Part shown: positions 53,258 to 61,396 of the stretch, piece after piece
Layout: each line of letters starts with the position of its first letter
Position numbering within the stretch: position 1 is the stretch's first letter
NCBI RefSeq assembly: GCF_035917975.1
Contig: NZ_CP109130.1
Location: forward strand, 3,348,001-3,412,000
DNA length: 64,000 nucleotides
Source of the DNA: Streptosporangium sp. NBC_01756
Lineage (GTDB): Bacteria > Actinomycetota > Actinomycetes > Streptosporangiales > Streptosporangiaceae
Direction of reading: 5' to 3'
Made by a program: the position numbers and the translations under genes
Notes under the pieces: generated by a model
The model's database searches: none
Seen by the model: only the letters and a program-made list of their open reading frames with translations
What the model was told of the DNA's origin: nothing

Positions 53258-53911
53258 GTGCAGCGATTGGCGCTCTTCGACCTGGACAACACGCTCATCG
53301 ATCTGGATGCCGCTTTCCTGTTGTGGGCTCATGAGTTCGCGGAAGAGCATCGACTCAGCCGGAAGGCCGTCGACCACCTGGTCAAGCTGAACCGCAACGG
53401 CCTGCCCCACCGCGAGCTGTTCTTCACCAAAGTGCGCGAGCGGTTCAAGCTGTCCGTTCCGGCAACGGAGCTGTGGGCCGCGTATCGCCGGCGGATGCCG
53501 CACCTTGTCGCGTGTCGTCCCGAGGTCATCGCCGCACTGACAGAGCTACGCGCGTCCGGATGGCGGGTCGGGATCGTCACCAACGGGACAGCGGACAACC
53601 AGCTCGGCAAGATCCAGCGGACGGGCCTGGCCGATGCCGTCGACGGCTACGCACTCTCGGGCATCGAGGGCATCCGCAAACCCGACGTCGGCCTGTTCGA
53701 GATCGCCGCCAAGCGATGCGGTATGAGTCTCACCGACGGGGGCTGGATGGTCGGCGACCACCCCGTCGCGGACATCGGCGGAGGACACGCGGCCGGCCTG
53801 CACACGATCTGGATCAACCGCGGCAGCCGGCCCGATCATGAGTACTCCTCGGATCACACGGTCACCGATGTCATGCACGCCATGGACATCTTGCGCAACA
53901 CCGGCGAATGA
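53258..53911 (+). CDS. HAD-superfamily hydrolase, copy 2
   Basis: A 217-aa paralogue of the HAD gene at 7194, similar along its whole length. Motif I DLDNT, motif II TNG, and the IRKPDVG lysine are intact; motif IV reads GDHPVAD instead of GDNLVAD. The GTG start is the same position as in copy 1. It is followed by no coupled gene. Being next to the third att fragment, it repeats the module beside the intact tRNA, implying a second related element. Confidence 0.85.
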   Translation: MQRLALFDLDNTLIDLDAAFLLWAHEFAEEHRLSRKAVDHLVKLNRNGLPHRELFFTKVRERFKLSVPATELWAAYRRRMPHLVACRPEVIAALTELRASGWRVGIVTNGTADNQLGKIQRTGLADAVDGYALSGIEGIRKPDVGLFEIAAKRCGMSLTDGGWMVGDHPVADIGGGHAAGLHTIWINRGSRPDHEYSSDHTVTDVMHAMDILRNTGE

Positions 53912-53960
53912 CTTTTCAGCCAGACACCGGGCACTCGGTGGAATACAGAAAGGCTCTGCC

Positions 53961-54299
53961 ATGAGCAGTGAACTCCCAGAGGGGCGGCTTGCCCCTGCCA
54001 GGTTCGGCCCCGGGTGCCGCAAGGTTGCGGTGGCCATGGTGAGCACGGGAATCTCCATCCTCGCGCTGTTCATGACGCTCATCAGCTTCCTGCCGACCAA
54101 CTACGACTGGGATCCGGAGATGCCGGCCTTCAGCGATCCAGACAGGGTTTTCTTTGCCTTCTACTCCTCGGGGATCAGTCTGTTCCTCGCCACAGTCGTG
54201 CTTGTGATCCTGCGGAAACGCAAGTCGGCCCGGATCGCCTACCTCGTTTTCGCAGTGCTGAACGGGTACAGGTTCATCGAGGTCGCGCCGTACTTCTAG
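53961..54299 (+). CDS. Hypothetical membrane protein
   Basis: A 112-aa protein with three hydrophobic stretches (VAMVSTGISILALFMTLISFL, FFAFYSSGISLFLATVVLVIL, IAYLVFAVLNGYRFIEV). ATG 53961 with AGAAAGG upstream. No family recognised. Confidence 0.6.
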   Translation: MSSELPEGRLAPARFGPGCRKVAVAMVSTGISILALFMTLISFLPTNYDWDPEMPAFSDPDRVFFAFYSSGISLFLATVVLVILRKRKSARIAYLVFAVLNGYRFIEVAPYF

Positions 54300-54300
54300 G

Positions 54301-54687
54301 GATGATTCCTACGGCTGGGACGAGGACGGTATCGCCTGCGGCCGATTGCTGCCGCTTGCCGGGATCGACTGGCTTCGTGACCTCGACCCGCATCTGGCCG
54401 GCATGTGGTCGTCCCCGGACGAGAAGCTCCTGAGCGTGCCCGATGAGGACTACTTCGTCTACGGGGAAGGTCAGGACACGGTCCATCTCCGGGGAGAGTA
54501 CGTACCGGACACTCTCCAGATCGGCGAATACGACGCCGGCACGTACCTCCTCAACCCTCACATCAAGACCTCGGACGGTGAGTGGGAGGCCTGGTATATC
54601 GCACCCTGGCTACCCGGGGCCGAACGCTGCCGCTCCTTCTGGGATCTCACGAACAGCCGGTTGCGGAAGTACACCGAGGCTCCATAG
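54301..54687 (+). pseudogene. SMI1/KNR4 (SUKH)-like fragment, N-terminus lost
   Basis: The open frame runs from the left without a start codon: DDSYGWDEDGIACGRLLPLA and LVGEYDAGTYLL-like IGEYDAGTYLLNPHIKTSDG, then WEAWYIAPWLPGAERCRSFW. This pattern is typical of the C-terminal half of SMI1/KNR4 proteins, often immunity proteins against polymorphic toxins. The 5' part is missing, replaced by the membrane gene. Confidence 0.6.
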
Positions 54688-54829
54688 GGGTGACGCGGTC
54701 CGACTCCGCCGTGCGAAGAGGTCGAGACGACGGCGATGGACCGGTCGCTGCGAGTGCGGATCGGTCACCATCTGACCGGCCGGGCGGTGCCATGCATCGG
54801 CTGCTACCGCTGTCACCGAACCTCTGCGG

Positions 54830-55177
54830 TCATCGGTGCCCCAGGACGTTGACCACGCGGCCGTTCGGGTCGCGGACGAAGAACCGGCGGACGCCCCACT
54901 CCTCGTCCTGCAACGGATGCACGATCTCGGCACCGCCGGCACACATGGCCGCATAGGCGGCGTCCACATCATCCACCTCGATGCTCATGTCCGGGGTGAC
55001 GGGTGCCGTCTTGTCACCGGTCATGATGCTGACCTGCGCCGTGGGAGCGGACGGGGAGGCGAGGGTCACGATCCAGCCGTGATTCATGACCTCCTCCAAG
55101 CCCAGCATGCCGTAGAACTTCGAGCTTTCTTCCAGGGCTTCAGAGTGGATGTTGGGGACGATCCGACGGGCGGACAT
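54830..55177 (-). CDS. VOC (glyoxalase/bleomycin-resistance) family protein
   Basis: A 115-aa single-domain VOC protein with two beta-alpha-beta-beta-beta units: IVPNIHSEALEESSKFYGML, then SIEVDDVDAAYAAMCAGG, and the closing RFFVRDPNGRVVNVL typical of these folds. Metal ligands are only partly recognisable, so the activity is unknown. ATG 55177 used; an upstream ATG at 55237 adds 20 poorly conserved residues. Confidence 0.75.
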   Translation of the reverse strand: MSARRIVPNIHSEALEESSKFYGMLGLEEVMNHGWIVTLASPSAPTAQVSIMTGDKTAPVTPDMSIEVDDVDAAYAAMCAGGAEIVHPLQDEEWGVRRFFVRDPNGRVVNVLGHR

Positions 55178-55265
55178 CAGCGGCTCCTGCAACAGACGAG
55201 GGATGTGAGTCTGATCCTTCTGCTCAGGATGGCGCATGTGCTCCGGAATCAGATACCGAGGGGAG

Positions 55266-55328
55266 CGCTGATCCTCAAGCGTTGGTCCTCAAGCGTTGGT
55301 CCTCAAGCGCTGATCCTCAAGCGTTGGC
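55266..55328. repeat. 14-bp tandem repeat
   Basis: CCTCAAGCG(T/C)TG(G/A)T is repeated four times head-to-tail between the VOC gene and the GntR fragment. Confidence 0.85.
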
Positions 55329-55413
55329 CACCGCGAGGACCAGCCGATCGGCCGCATCGGGAACCATGACCTGTGCCTGTTGACGCAGCCCGGCGAGGAA
55401 GCCGGCGGCCGGG

Positions 55414-55587
55414 GTTCTCCGGGCCGAAGAGCCGGTGATCGGCCGGCAGGGCAAGGGCGTCTTCGTCCGCGACGACACCGCCCCGGCCCCGTCGGCCTCT
55501 GCTGAGCTCACCGAGATCCGCACCATGCTGCGGGACCTGTCGGAGCGGCTCGCCCGGGTCGAGTCGATGTTGGCCGACCGCGAGTAG
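55414..55587 (+). pseudogene. C-terminal fragment of a GntR regulator
   Basis: VLRAEEPVIGRQGKGVFVRDD followed by a helix (ELTEIRTMLRDLSERLARVESML) reproduces the wing and C-terminal helix of the intact AICE GntR at 22497. The 5' part is absent. A footprint of a second AICE. Confidence 0.75.
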
Positions 55588-55592
55588 CGCGG

Positions 55593-55769
55593 TCATCCCC
55601 GGGTGTGGCAGCCGGTGACCCTTCGAGCCAGTCCCGCCGTGCGGCTCGGGGGAACATCGGCCAGGCGCATCCGCCGATCCTCCTGACGCATCCCGACCAG
55701 GACGAGCACGTAGCCGACGAGTACGCTCGCACCGAGCACGAGGCCGATGATCAGCGGGATCGCGGTCAC
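55593..55769 (-). CDS. Small membrane protein, AICE-associated
   Basis: A 58-aa protein with one hydrophobic helix (AIPLIIGLVLGASVLVGYVLVLVG) and a basic tail. The GTG at 55769 overlaps the stop of the upstream small gene (GTGA). Function unknown. Confidence 0.6.
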   Translation of the reverse strand: MTAIPLIIGLVLGASVLVGYVLVLVGMRQEDRRMRLADVPPSRTAGLARRVTGCHTRG

Positions 55770-55981
55770 GTCCAGCTCACCCCCGCCTCGGCGAAGCAGA
55801 GCAGACAGGTGGTCGGCCACCGGCTCGCCCCGCGCCGCTTGGTGGACCTGCGCCCGACCCCGTGCCGCCGCATCCAGTGCTCTCGCGCCCAGCACGTGCG
55901 GCGGAGAAGGTGTCCCTCCTCGAACGCCGCGCCGTACTCGCAGGCGGGAGCCTCGTCGATCACCCGAATGTCGTTGATCAC
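55766..55981 (-). CDS. Small Cys/His-rich protein, AICE-associated
   Basis: A 71-aa protein (NDIRVIDEAPACEYGAAFEE, RRTCWAREHWMRRHG, TTCLLCFAEAG) with a Cys/His pattern suggestive of zinc binding. It is translationally coupled to the 58-aa membrane protein. Such pairs occur in actinomycete integrative elements. The ATG is at 55981. Confidence 0.6.
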   Translation of the reverse strand: MINDIRVIDEAPACEYGAAFEEGHLLRRTCWAREHWMRRHGVGRRSTKRRGASRWPTTCLLCFAEAGVSWT

Positions 55982-56131
55982 TGTCGTCTCCTCTCGGTCG
56001 TCTGCCGGTGGTGGCTTGCGATACCGAGAGTGCGCCGATCAAAGGGGACGAGATCACTACAGGACGGGACATGTTCAGGACGTCCGGTCTACGATTGCCA
56101 CGTCCCTGGACGTCCCCTCTGGGCAGGTGGC

Positions 56132-56872
56132 ATGACGAACGAGCGACTGCGCGCGGCCCTTCTCGAACGCGGGGCATCGGTGGCCGAACTGGCCGAAGCG
56201 ATTGCGGTCGATCCGAAAACGGTCGAGCGGTGGATCACCAAGGACCGCACGCCGTACCGAAAGCACCGGTACGCAGTGGCTTCGTTCCTGAAAACGGACG
56301 AGAAGTACCTGTGGCCCGAGGCACTGACGCCTCAGCAGGTGGCAGCCGCGTCCGAGAGCGAGATCGTCACCGTCCACCCGCATCGCTGGGCCGTCCCCAG
56401 GGACGCCTGGGGACATCTGTTCACACAAGCCGAACGAGAGATCGGCGTGCTGGTTTACAGCGGCATCTTCATCGCTCAGGACACCGGCATCATGCGGACG
56501 TTCGCAGAGAAGGCCAAGGCCGGTGTACGGGTGCGCATCCTGCTCGGCGACCCGGACGCGCTTGAGGTCGCCCAGAGCGGGGCCGACGAAGGTGCCGGTG
56601 AGGGCATGGCCGCACAGACCCGAATGGCCTTGACGCTCTACCGCCCGCTGCGGCGGATCGACGGTATCGAGATACGGCTGCACCACACGATTCTGTACAA
56701 CTCCATCTACCGCGGAGACGACCAGCTTCTCGTCAACACCCACATCTACGGCAAGTTCGCCGCTGACGCTCCGGTCATCCACCTGCGTAAGGTACTGGGT
56801 GGGGACATGGTCTCGACCTACCTGGAGAGTTTCGAAAACGTCTGGGCCGGCGCGACCCCCCTTGGGTCCTGA
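56132..56872 (+). CDS. XRE-type HTH protein with DUF5919-like domain
   Basis: A 246-aa protein. The N-terminal 55 residues are a helix-turn-helix (RAALLERGASVAELAEAIAV DPKTVERW, in two pieces). The rest (GVLVYSGIFIAQDTGIMRTF, RVRILLGDPDALEV, LHHTILYNSIYRGDDQLLV) resembles DUF5919, a PLD-like fold often found next to Nudix genes. It is followed at once by a truncated Nudix gene. Probably a sensor-type regulator. Confidence 0.75.
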   Translation: MTNERLRAALLERGASVAELAEAIAVDPKTVERWITKDRTPYRKHRYAVASFLKTDEKYLWPEALTPQQVAAASESEIVTVHPHRWAVPRDAWGHLFTQAEREIGVLVYSGIFIAQDTGIMRTFAEKAKAGVRVRILLGDPDALEVAQSGADEGAGEGMAAQTRMALTLYRPLRRIDGIEIRLHHTILYNSIYRGDDQLLVNTHIYGKFAADAPVIHLRKVLGGDMVSTYLESFENVWAGATPLGS

Positions 56873-56874
56873 TC

Positions 56875-57009
56875 GTGGCCCGTCGCATCGATTTCCACGA
56901 CGACCCGAACGCCCCCGCGCCCAACAGCCTGGTGCCCTCCGTGAACGTCGTGATCACCAACGAGGCGGGCGAGATCCTAATGATCCGCCGATCGGACAAT
57001 GACAACTAG
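56875..57009 (+). pseudogene. Nudix gene copy 2, truncated
   Basis: Starts at GTG 56875 and reads ARRIDFHDDPNAP, LVPSVNVVITNEAGEILMI. A TAG replaces the Trp codon before AVPGG. After GGAIA the homology ends and an HD-type fragment begins. Confidence 0.8.
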
Positions 57010-57027
57010 GCCGTGCCCGGTGGCGCG

Positions 57028-57240
57028 ATCGCGCTCGGTCGCTTCGTAGACCGCGCAGGAATGGTGTGCGGCCAGCCGGGCAAGCTTGTCATCAGCCTGA
57101 TGGACGTCGCGCAGATAGCGGGCACCGTCGAGCGGATGGAATCCGGTGTCCACCGATTCGGGTGAACAGCCGATGTCATTCAGCCAAGCCGAGGCGGTCA
57201 GCAGGTCGGATTCCTCCCCGAGGATCAGTGCCGAGAACTG
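57028..57240 (-). pseudogene. HD-domain protein fragment
   Basis: Minus-strand coding text: GEESDLLTASAWLNDIGCSP, FHPLDGARYLRD, LARLAAHHSCAVYEA. It matches an HD phosphohydrolase in which the metal-binding HD pair would be in AWLHDIG; here it reads ND. Both ends are lost. Confidence 0.65.
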
Positions 57241-57359
57241 CTGCAATTTTGTGCAGACGCGGGATTTCGTGTCGGTGGCTGCCGCCGAACCGGCGTGTAC
57301 GACAGGAGGCCGACTTCCGTCGTAGGCTGCATTTCGCACGTGATGAACAGGAGTCTGAG

Positions 57360-58031
57360 GTGGCCGAGACGATGGTGGCCGAGGTGATGGCCGAACTGGC
57401 CGAGCTGGAGGACCCGAAGGCACGCGAGGTGAACGAGAAACACGGTGACGATCACGGTGTGAACCTCAGCAAGCTGCGCGCGCTCGCGAAGCGGCTGAAA
57501 ACGCAGCAGGAACTCGCATGCCGGCTCTGGGAGACGGATGACACCGCGGCGAGACTGCTGGCGATCCTGATCTGCCGCCCGAAGGCGTTCGAGCGTGACG
57601 AGTTGGACGTCATGGTGCGTGAGGCGCGCACACCCAAGGTGCACGACTGGCTCGTGAACTACGTGGTGAAGAAGAACCCGCACTCCGAAGAGCTGCGCCT
57701 GGCCTGGGCCGCCGACCCGGATCCGGTGGTCGCGAGTGCCGGCTGGGCGCTGACCACCGAACGTGTGCCGAAGAAGCCCGAGGGCCTCGACCTCGCAGGA
57801 CTGCTCGACGTCATCGAGGCGGAGATGAAAGACGCCCCGGATCGCCTGCAGTGGGCGATGAACCACTGCCTGGCTCAGATCGGGATCGAGCACGCCGAGT
57901 ATCGTGCCCGGGCAATCGACATCGGTGAGCGCCTGGAGGTGCTCAAGGACTACCCGACTTCCCCGGGCTGCACGTCTCCGTTCGCGCCCATCTGGATCAC
58001 CGAGATGGTGCGCCGACAGCACGATGAGTAG
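57360..58031 (+). CDS. AlkD-like DNA alkylation repair protein
   Basis: A 223-aa all-helical protein with HEAT-like repeats, matching AlkD-type glycosylases: KHGDDHGVNLSKLRALAKRL, LICRPKAFERDELDVMVRE, HDWLVNYVVKKNPHSEEL, and WAMNHCLAQIGIEHAE near the end. It removes alkylated purines. GTG at 57360 with AGGAG upstream; the open frame extends further 5' but contains unrelated fragment sequence. Confidence 0.75.
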   Translation: MAETMVAEVMAELAELEDPKAREVNEKHGDDHGVNLSKLRALAKRLKTQQELACRLWETDDTAARLLAILICRPKAFERDELDVMVREARTPKVHDWLVNYVVKKNPHSEELRLAWAADPDPVVASAGWALTTERVPKKPEGLDLAGLLDVIEAEMKDAPDRLQWAMNHCLAQIGIEHAEYRARAIDIGERLEVLKDYPTSPGCTSPFAPIWITEMVRRQHDE

Positions 58032-58064
58032 GAAGGTTCGCGCCCACGCTCGTGCCGCCAAGGG

Positions 58065-58195
58065 ATGTTCTCTGGTTTCGCCTGTACTGATCAGCGGCGA
58101 TGGGGTGAGCGGTATGTGCGCGGCTTGCTGACCGACGGGGCGCGTAAATCGATGGAGCCGATGGCGGCCCGGCTGGGGGTGGATCGTCAGCGTCC
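58065..58195 (+). pseudogene. IS701-family transposase fragment
   Basis: FSGFACTDQRRWGERYVRGLL and TDGARKSMEPMAARLG are the signature N-terminus of IS701 transposases, cut after about 45 codons. Confidence 0.7.
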
Positions 58196-58675
58196 TCAGA
58201 CGCGCCAGGGCATGTGCTGGAGAGTCCAGGTGTTGCCGTCCGGGTCGGCGAAGTGAGCGTAGTAGACACCGCCCAGGTCTTCGACCGGACCCACGTCCGC
58301 GCCGCGTTCGAGAAGCGCCGCACGGGCCTCCTCGATGTCACTCACTACCAGGTGCAGGCCGCGCAACGTGCCGACCGGCATGTCGAGGGACGGGATGCCC
58401 TCGGTCAGGGTGATCGAGCAGGCCGAGCCCGGCGGGGTGAGCTGGACGATTCGAACCCCGTCCGAGGGCCGCACGTCGACGTCCACGTGGAAGCCGAGGC
58501 GGTCGGCATAGAAGGCCTTGGCCCGGTCGATGTCCGTGACGGGCACCGGGACGAGCTCGAGGAGAAGCGCGCCGGGACGGACGGGCGGTCCGGTGAGGCC
58601 GGCCGGGACATCGGCGATGTCGGCCGGGATTTCAGTCTGCGTGGGCTGGGCCTGAATGGGCTGGGTGTCGGTCAT
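58196..58675 (-). CDS. VOC family protein
   Basis: A 159-aa protein with a VOC domain (LLLELVPVPVTDIDRAKAFY, GVRIVQLTPPGSACSITL, RGLHLVVSDIEEARAALLER, ADPDGNTWTLQ) after an acidic linker. Its ATG overlaps the stop of the SRPBCC gene (ATGA). Third gene of an ArsR-SRPBCC-VOC operon. Confidence 0.85.
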   Translation of the reverse strand: MTDTQPIQAQPTQTEIPADIADVPAGLTGPPVRPGALLLELVPVPVTDIDRAKAFYADRLGFHVDVDVRPSDGVRIVQLTPPGSACSITLTEGIPSLDMPVGTLRGLHLVVSDIEEARAALLERGADVGPVEDLGGVYYAHFADPDGNTWTLQHMPWRV

Positions 58676-59181
58676 TGCAGCTCGCCTTCCAAGGTCGTCT
58701 CTGTGAGCATCTCGGCGAGACGGTCGTACGCCTCGCCCGCGCCGCGTTTCATGGGGGTACGGAGCACGCTGTCGCGGACCTCCCGCGAGGGGTAGCGCAC
58801 CGTGGTGGTCATCGCGGTCCGGCCGTCCCGCTCGTCGAAGACGGTGGTGACGATGGCCCCACCTGCGTCCCAGCCGTCATGGACCTCACTCTGGACCAGC
58901 CGGCCGGGCGCGTCGACCTCGTGGAACACCCCGCCGTAGCCCATCTCGGCACCGTCCGGCCCGCGCGACACGAAGCGCCAGGCACCGCCCGGACGCAGGT
59001 CGATCTCACAGACGACGAGGTGCCAGCCGCGCGCGCCGTGCCATCGCCGGAGCAGCTCGGGCCGGGTGAACGCGTCGAAGACGAGCCGGCGGGATGCGGC
59101 GAACGTCCTGGTGAGTACGAGGTCGGTGTCGGACAGTGCCCGTACCGTCAGACCTTCGGTCTGCTCCTGCCGCGACATCAT
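58672..59181 (-). CDS. SRPBCC (AHSA1-like) family protein
   Basis: A 169-aa START-fold protein: VLTRTFAASRRLVFDAFTRP, LLRRWHGARGWHL, CEIDLRPGGAWRFVSRGPDG and a C-terminal helix AGEAYDRLAEML are the AHSA1 pattern. It binds hydrophobic ligands in a cavity; the ligand is unknown. The ATG at 59181 overlaps the ArsR stop, so the two are co-translated. Confidence 0.85.
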   Translation of the reverse strand: MMSRQEQTEGLTVRALSDTDLVLTRTFAASRRLVFDAFTRPELLRRWHGARGWHLVVCEIDLRPGGAWRFVSRGPDGAEMGYGGVFHEVDAPGRLVQSEVHDGWDAGGAIVTTVFDERDGRTAMTTTVRYPSREVRDSVLRTPMKRGAGEAYDRLAEMLTETTLEGELQ

Positions 59182-59534
59182 GGGCTCTCCCGTCCGGCGG
59201 CGTTCGGTCCGCCGGGCTCGAGTTCGCCGAGCAGGTCGTCCAGCCTCTGATAGCTCTCCTCCCAGTAGGAGCGGTAGTCCGCCAGCCAATCCATGGCGTC
59301 CTTGAGCGGGCCGGCCTCCAACCGGCGGGGTCTGCGCTGCGCGTCGCGTCCACGGGAGATCAGTCCGGCCCGCTCCAGCACCCGCAGGTGCTTGGAGATG
59401 CCCGGTTGGCTCATCGCAAACGGCGCGGCCAATTCGGTCACCGTGGCATCGCCCTCCATCAGCCGGGCCAGAATCGCTCGCCGGGTCGGGTCGGCCAGCG
59501 CGGCGAACGTTGCGTCGAGAACGTCGGCAGCCAT
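59178..59534 (-). CDS. ArsR-family transcriptional regulator
   Basis: A 118-aa winged HTH: ATFAALADPTRRAILARLME, VTELAAPFAMSQPGISKHLRV, then a C-terminal helix (YWEESYQRLDDLLGEL). No metal-binding cysteines are seen, so it belongs to the metal-independent type that accompanies SRPBCC genes. First gene of the operon, with GTTATAGAAC in its promoter region. Confidence 0.88.
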   Translation of the reverse strand: MAADVLDATFAALADPTRRAILARLMEGDATVTELAAPFAMSQPGISKHLRVLERAGLISRGRDAQRRPRRLEAGPLKDAMDWLADYRSYWEESYQRLDDLLGELEPGGPNAAGRESP

Positions 59535-59638
59535 ATTGATTACCCTTCGGTTCTATAACTAAGTGGTTTTTTATCGTGCCGGGTTCGGCCCTGTCAAGGA
59601 CTTCGGACTCGGTGCCCACGCCGGTGGGGTCCTGCCCC

Positions 59639-59836
59639 ATGGCCCGCCGGATCGACTTCTACGACGGCCCCGAGGCACCCACAACCAACGGCCTTGTCCC
59701 CTCGGTGAACGTCGTGGTCACCAACGGCGCCGGAGACATTCTGATGATCCGCCGCTCCGACAACGACACCTGGGCCGTCCCCGGCGGCGCGATAGACCTC
59801 CCGCCCGGTTCGGAGGACGGAAAGCATGATCAATAA
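59639..59836 (+). pseudogene. Nudix gene copy 3, truncated
   Basis: Starts at ATG 59639 (ARRIDFYDGPEAP, LVPSVNVVVTNGAGDILMI, TWAVPGGAIDL) and diverges right after GGAIDL, ending 12 codons later. The bulk of the Nudix box and the C-terminal half are missing. Confidence 0.8.
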
Positions 59837-60142
59837 AGTATCGCCTCGGCCAACCACGCCCTCATCGCAATCGTGCACGGGGTCGTCAACCCCTGTGGGC
59901 TCCAGAAATCTCGGTGAGAAGCAACAGAACCCGTGGGAGTTTGGAAGGCAGCGCCGCCGGCACCTGCGGTGTGCCCGCGAGGAACTGATGGAATCCTCGC
60001 CGAGGCGGTACGGCTCCGCCCCGGCGACACTGCCGGCGTGATACAGCCTTCTGGTCGATCGACATCTTCCGGGAACAACCGATGGGAATACCAGGGATCC
60101 ACGCCTGGTTGCCAAGGCAACATGATCACGGGAGGGCACGTC
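59837..60142. other. Intergenic region with a relic of the oxidoreductase gene
   Basis: No complete gene. At about 59993-60032 the 40-bp segment GAATCCTCGCCGAGGCGGTA and onward repeats 60538-60577 of the downstream oxidoreductase gene almost exactly. Confidence 0.75.
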
Positions 60143-61126
60143 ATGCGGGCAGTCGGATTCGACGAGAACGGCGGGCCGGAAGTCCTGCGGAGCGTAGCGG
60201 TGCCGGCCCCGCAAGCAGGTCCGGGAGAGATTCTGGTCCAGGTGGCCTACGCGGGAGTGAACTACGCCGAGGTACAGCACCGCCTCGGCGACTTCGGCCC
60301 GCCGGACCTGCTCGACATCCCGGGCATGGAAGTCTCTGGGCATGTCGCCGCGCTTGGCGAGGGCGTCAGCGGATTCGTCGTCGGGGATCCCGTCGCCGCG
60401 TACCTGCCCGACGGCGGAGGCTACGCCGAGTTCGCCGTCGCCCCGGCCCACTTCGTCTTTTCGCTGCGCACCCCTATGGGCGAGATCGACCTGCGGACCG
60501 CCGGCGGGGCGGCACTCGTGCTGCCCACGGCGTACGGAATCCTCGCCGAGGCGGTACGGCTCCGCCCCGGCGACACCGTCCTGATCCATGCGGCGGCCGG
60601 CGGCGTGGGCTCCGTCGCCGCCCAGATCGCGCGTGCCCTAGGCGCAGGCGCCGTATACGGCACCGTCGGCAACGACGACAAGGCCGTCTACGCCAAGCGC
60701 TTCGGCTACGACGCGGTCTTCCAGCGCGACGGTTTCCCCGACGCGGTGCGCGACACGACCGGCGGGCGGGGCGTGGACGTGGTCCTCGACCCGATAGGCG
60801 GCCCCACGCGAATCGCCAGTCTGGAGGTCCTCGCTCCCTTCGGCCGCATCGCCGTCTACGGTGAAGCCGCCCGCCACCCTGACCTGAACCTGCCGGTCCT
60901 CCCCCTGTGGAAGCACAATCGAGCTCTGACCGGCTACAACATCGGCGATGTCAGCCGCCGCGCTCCCGACCTCCTGCGCGCCCATGCTCTGGCGGCTCTG
61001 GAACTCGTTGCCTCGGGAGCCGTACGCATCGACGTCACCGACGTCCTTCCGCTGGCCGCCGCGGCACAGGCACACGAGCGGATGCAGGCAGGACGCAACC
61101 AGGGAAAGACCCTGCTGCGAACGTAG
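60143..61126 (+). CDS. Quinone oxidoreductase-like zinc-free alcohol dehydrogenase
   Basis: A 327-aa MDR-family enzyme. The N-terminus is RAVGFDENGGPEVLRSVAV. The GroES-like part contains VAYAGVNYAEVQHRLG and PGMEVSGHVAALGEGV. The Rossmann part has LIHAAAGGVGSVAAQIARALG (NADPH loop) and VVLDPIGGP. The zinc-binding cysteines of zinc ADHs are absent, as in QOR-type enzymes. It would reduce quinones or enones. ATG 60143 with GGGAGGG upstream. Confidence 0.88.
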   Translation: MRAVGFDENGGPEVLRSVAVPAPQAGPGEILVQVAYAGVNYAEVQHRLGDFGPPDLLDIPGMEVSGHVAALGEGVSGFVVGDPVAAYLPDGGGYAEFAVAPAHFVFSLRTPMGEIDLRTAGGAALVLPTAYGILAEAVRLRPGDTVLIHAAAGGVGSVAAQIARALGAGAVYGTVGNDDKAVYAKRFGYDAVFQRDGFPDAVRDTTGGRGVDVVLDPIGGPTRIASLEVLAPFGRIAVYGEAARHPDLNLPVLPLWKHNRALTGYNIGDVSRRAPDLLRAHALAALELVASGAVRIDVTDVLPLAAAAQAHERMQAGRNQGKTLLRT

Positions 61127-61396
61127 TTGCGCACCATTGCGTACGACACCTCTACGGCGCCGCACTCTGGTGTGCCACGCGGTTTCCGGACAGCTGCTCC
61201 ACGGTTGACACTCCAGCCGTAGATCGGGATGAGTAGCGGACAGTCCCGGTCGTACAGCGGGTCCGGCGTATCGACCAGCGTTCGGCGCCGCTCTCCTCGT
61301 CTCCGTGCTACGCGCACGGGACCGCGGGACCGGTTCTCAGGGAGTTCTCAGGCCGATTTTGTAGCACTTTTGACTGAGATTTATGAGTATGGGGCA
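61127..61396. other. Intergenic region
   Basis: 270 bp with no supportable gene. The direct repeat GGTTCTCAGGGAGTTCTCAGG (with internal TTCTCAGG units) at about 61332 precedes the protease promoter; beyond this nothing notable. Confidence 0.5.
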
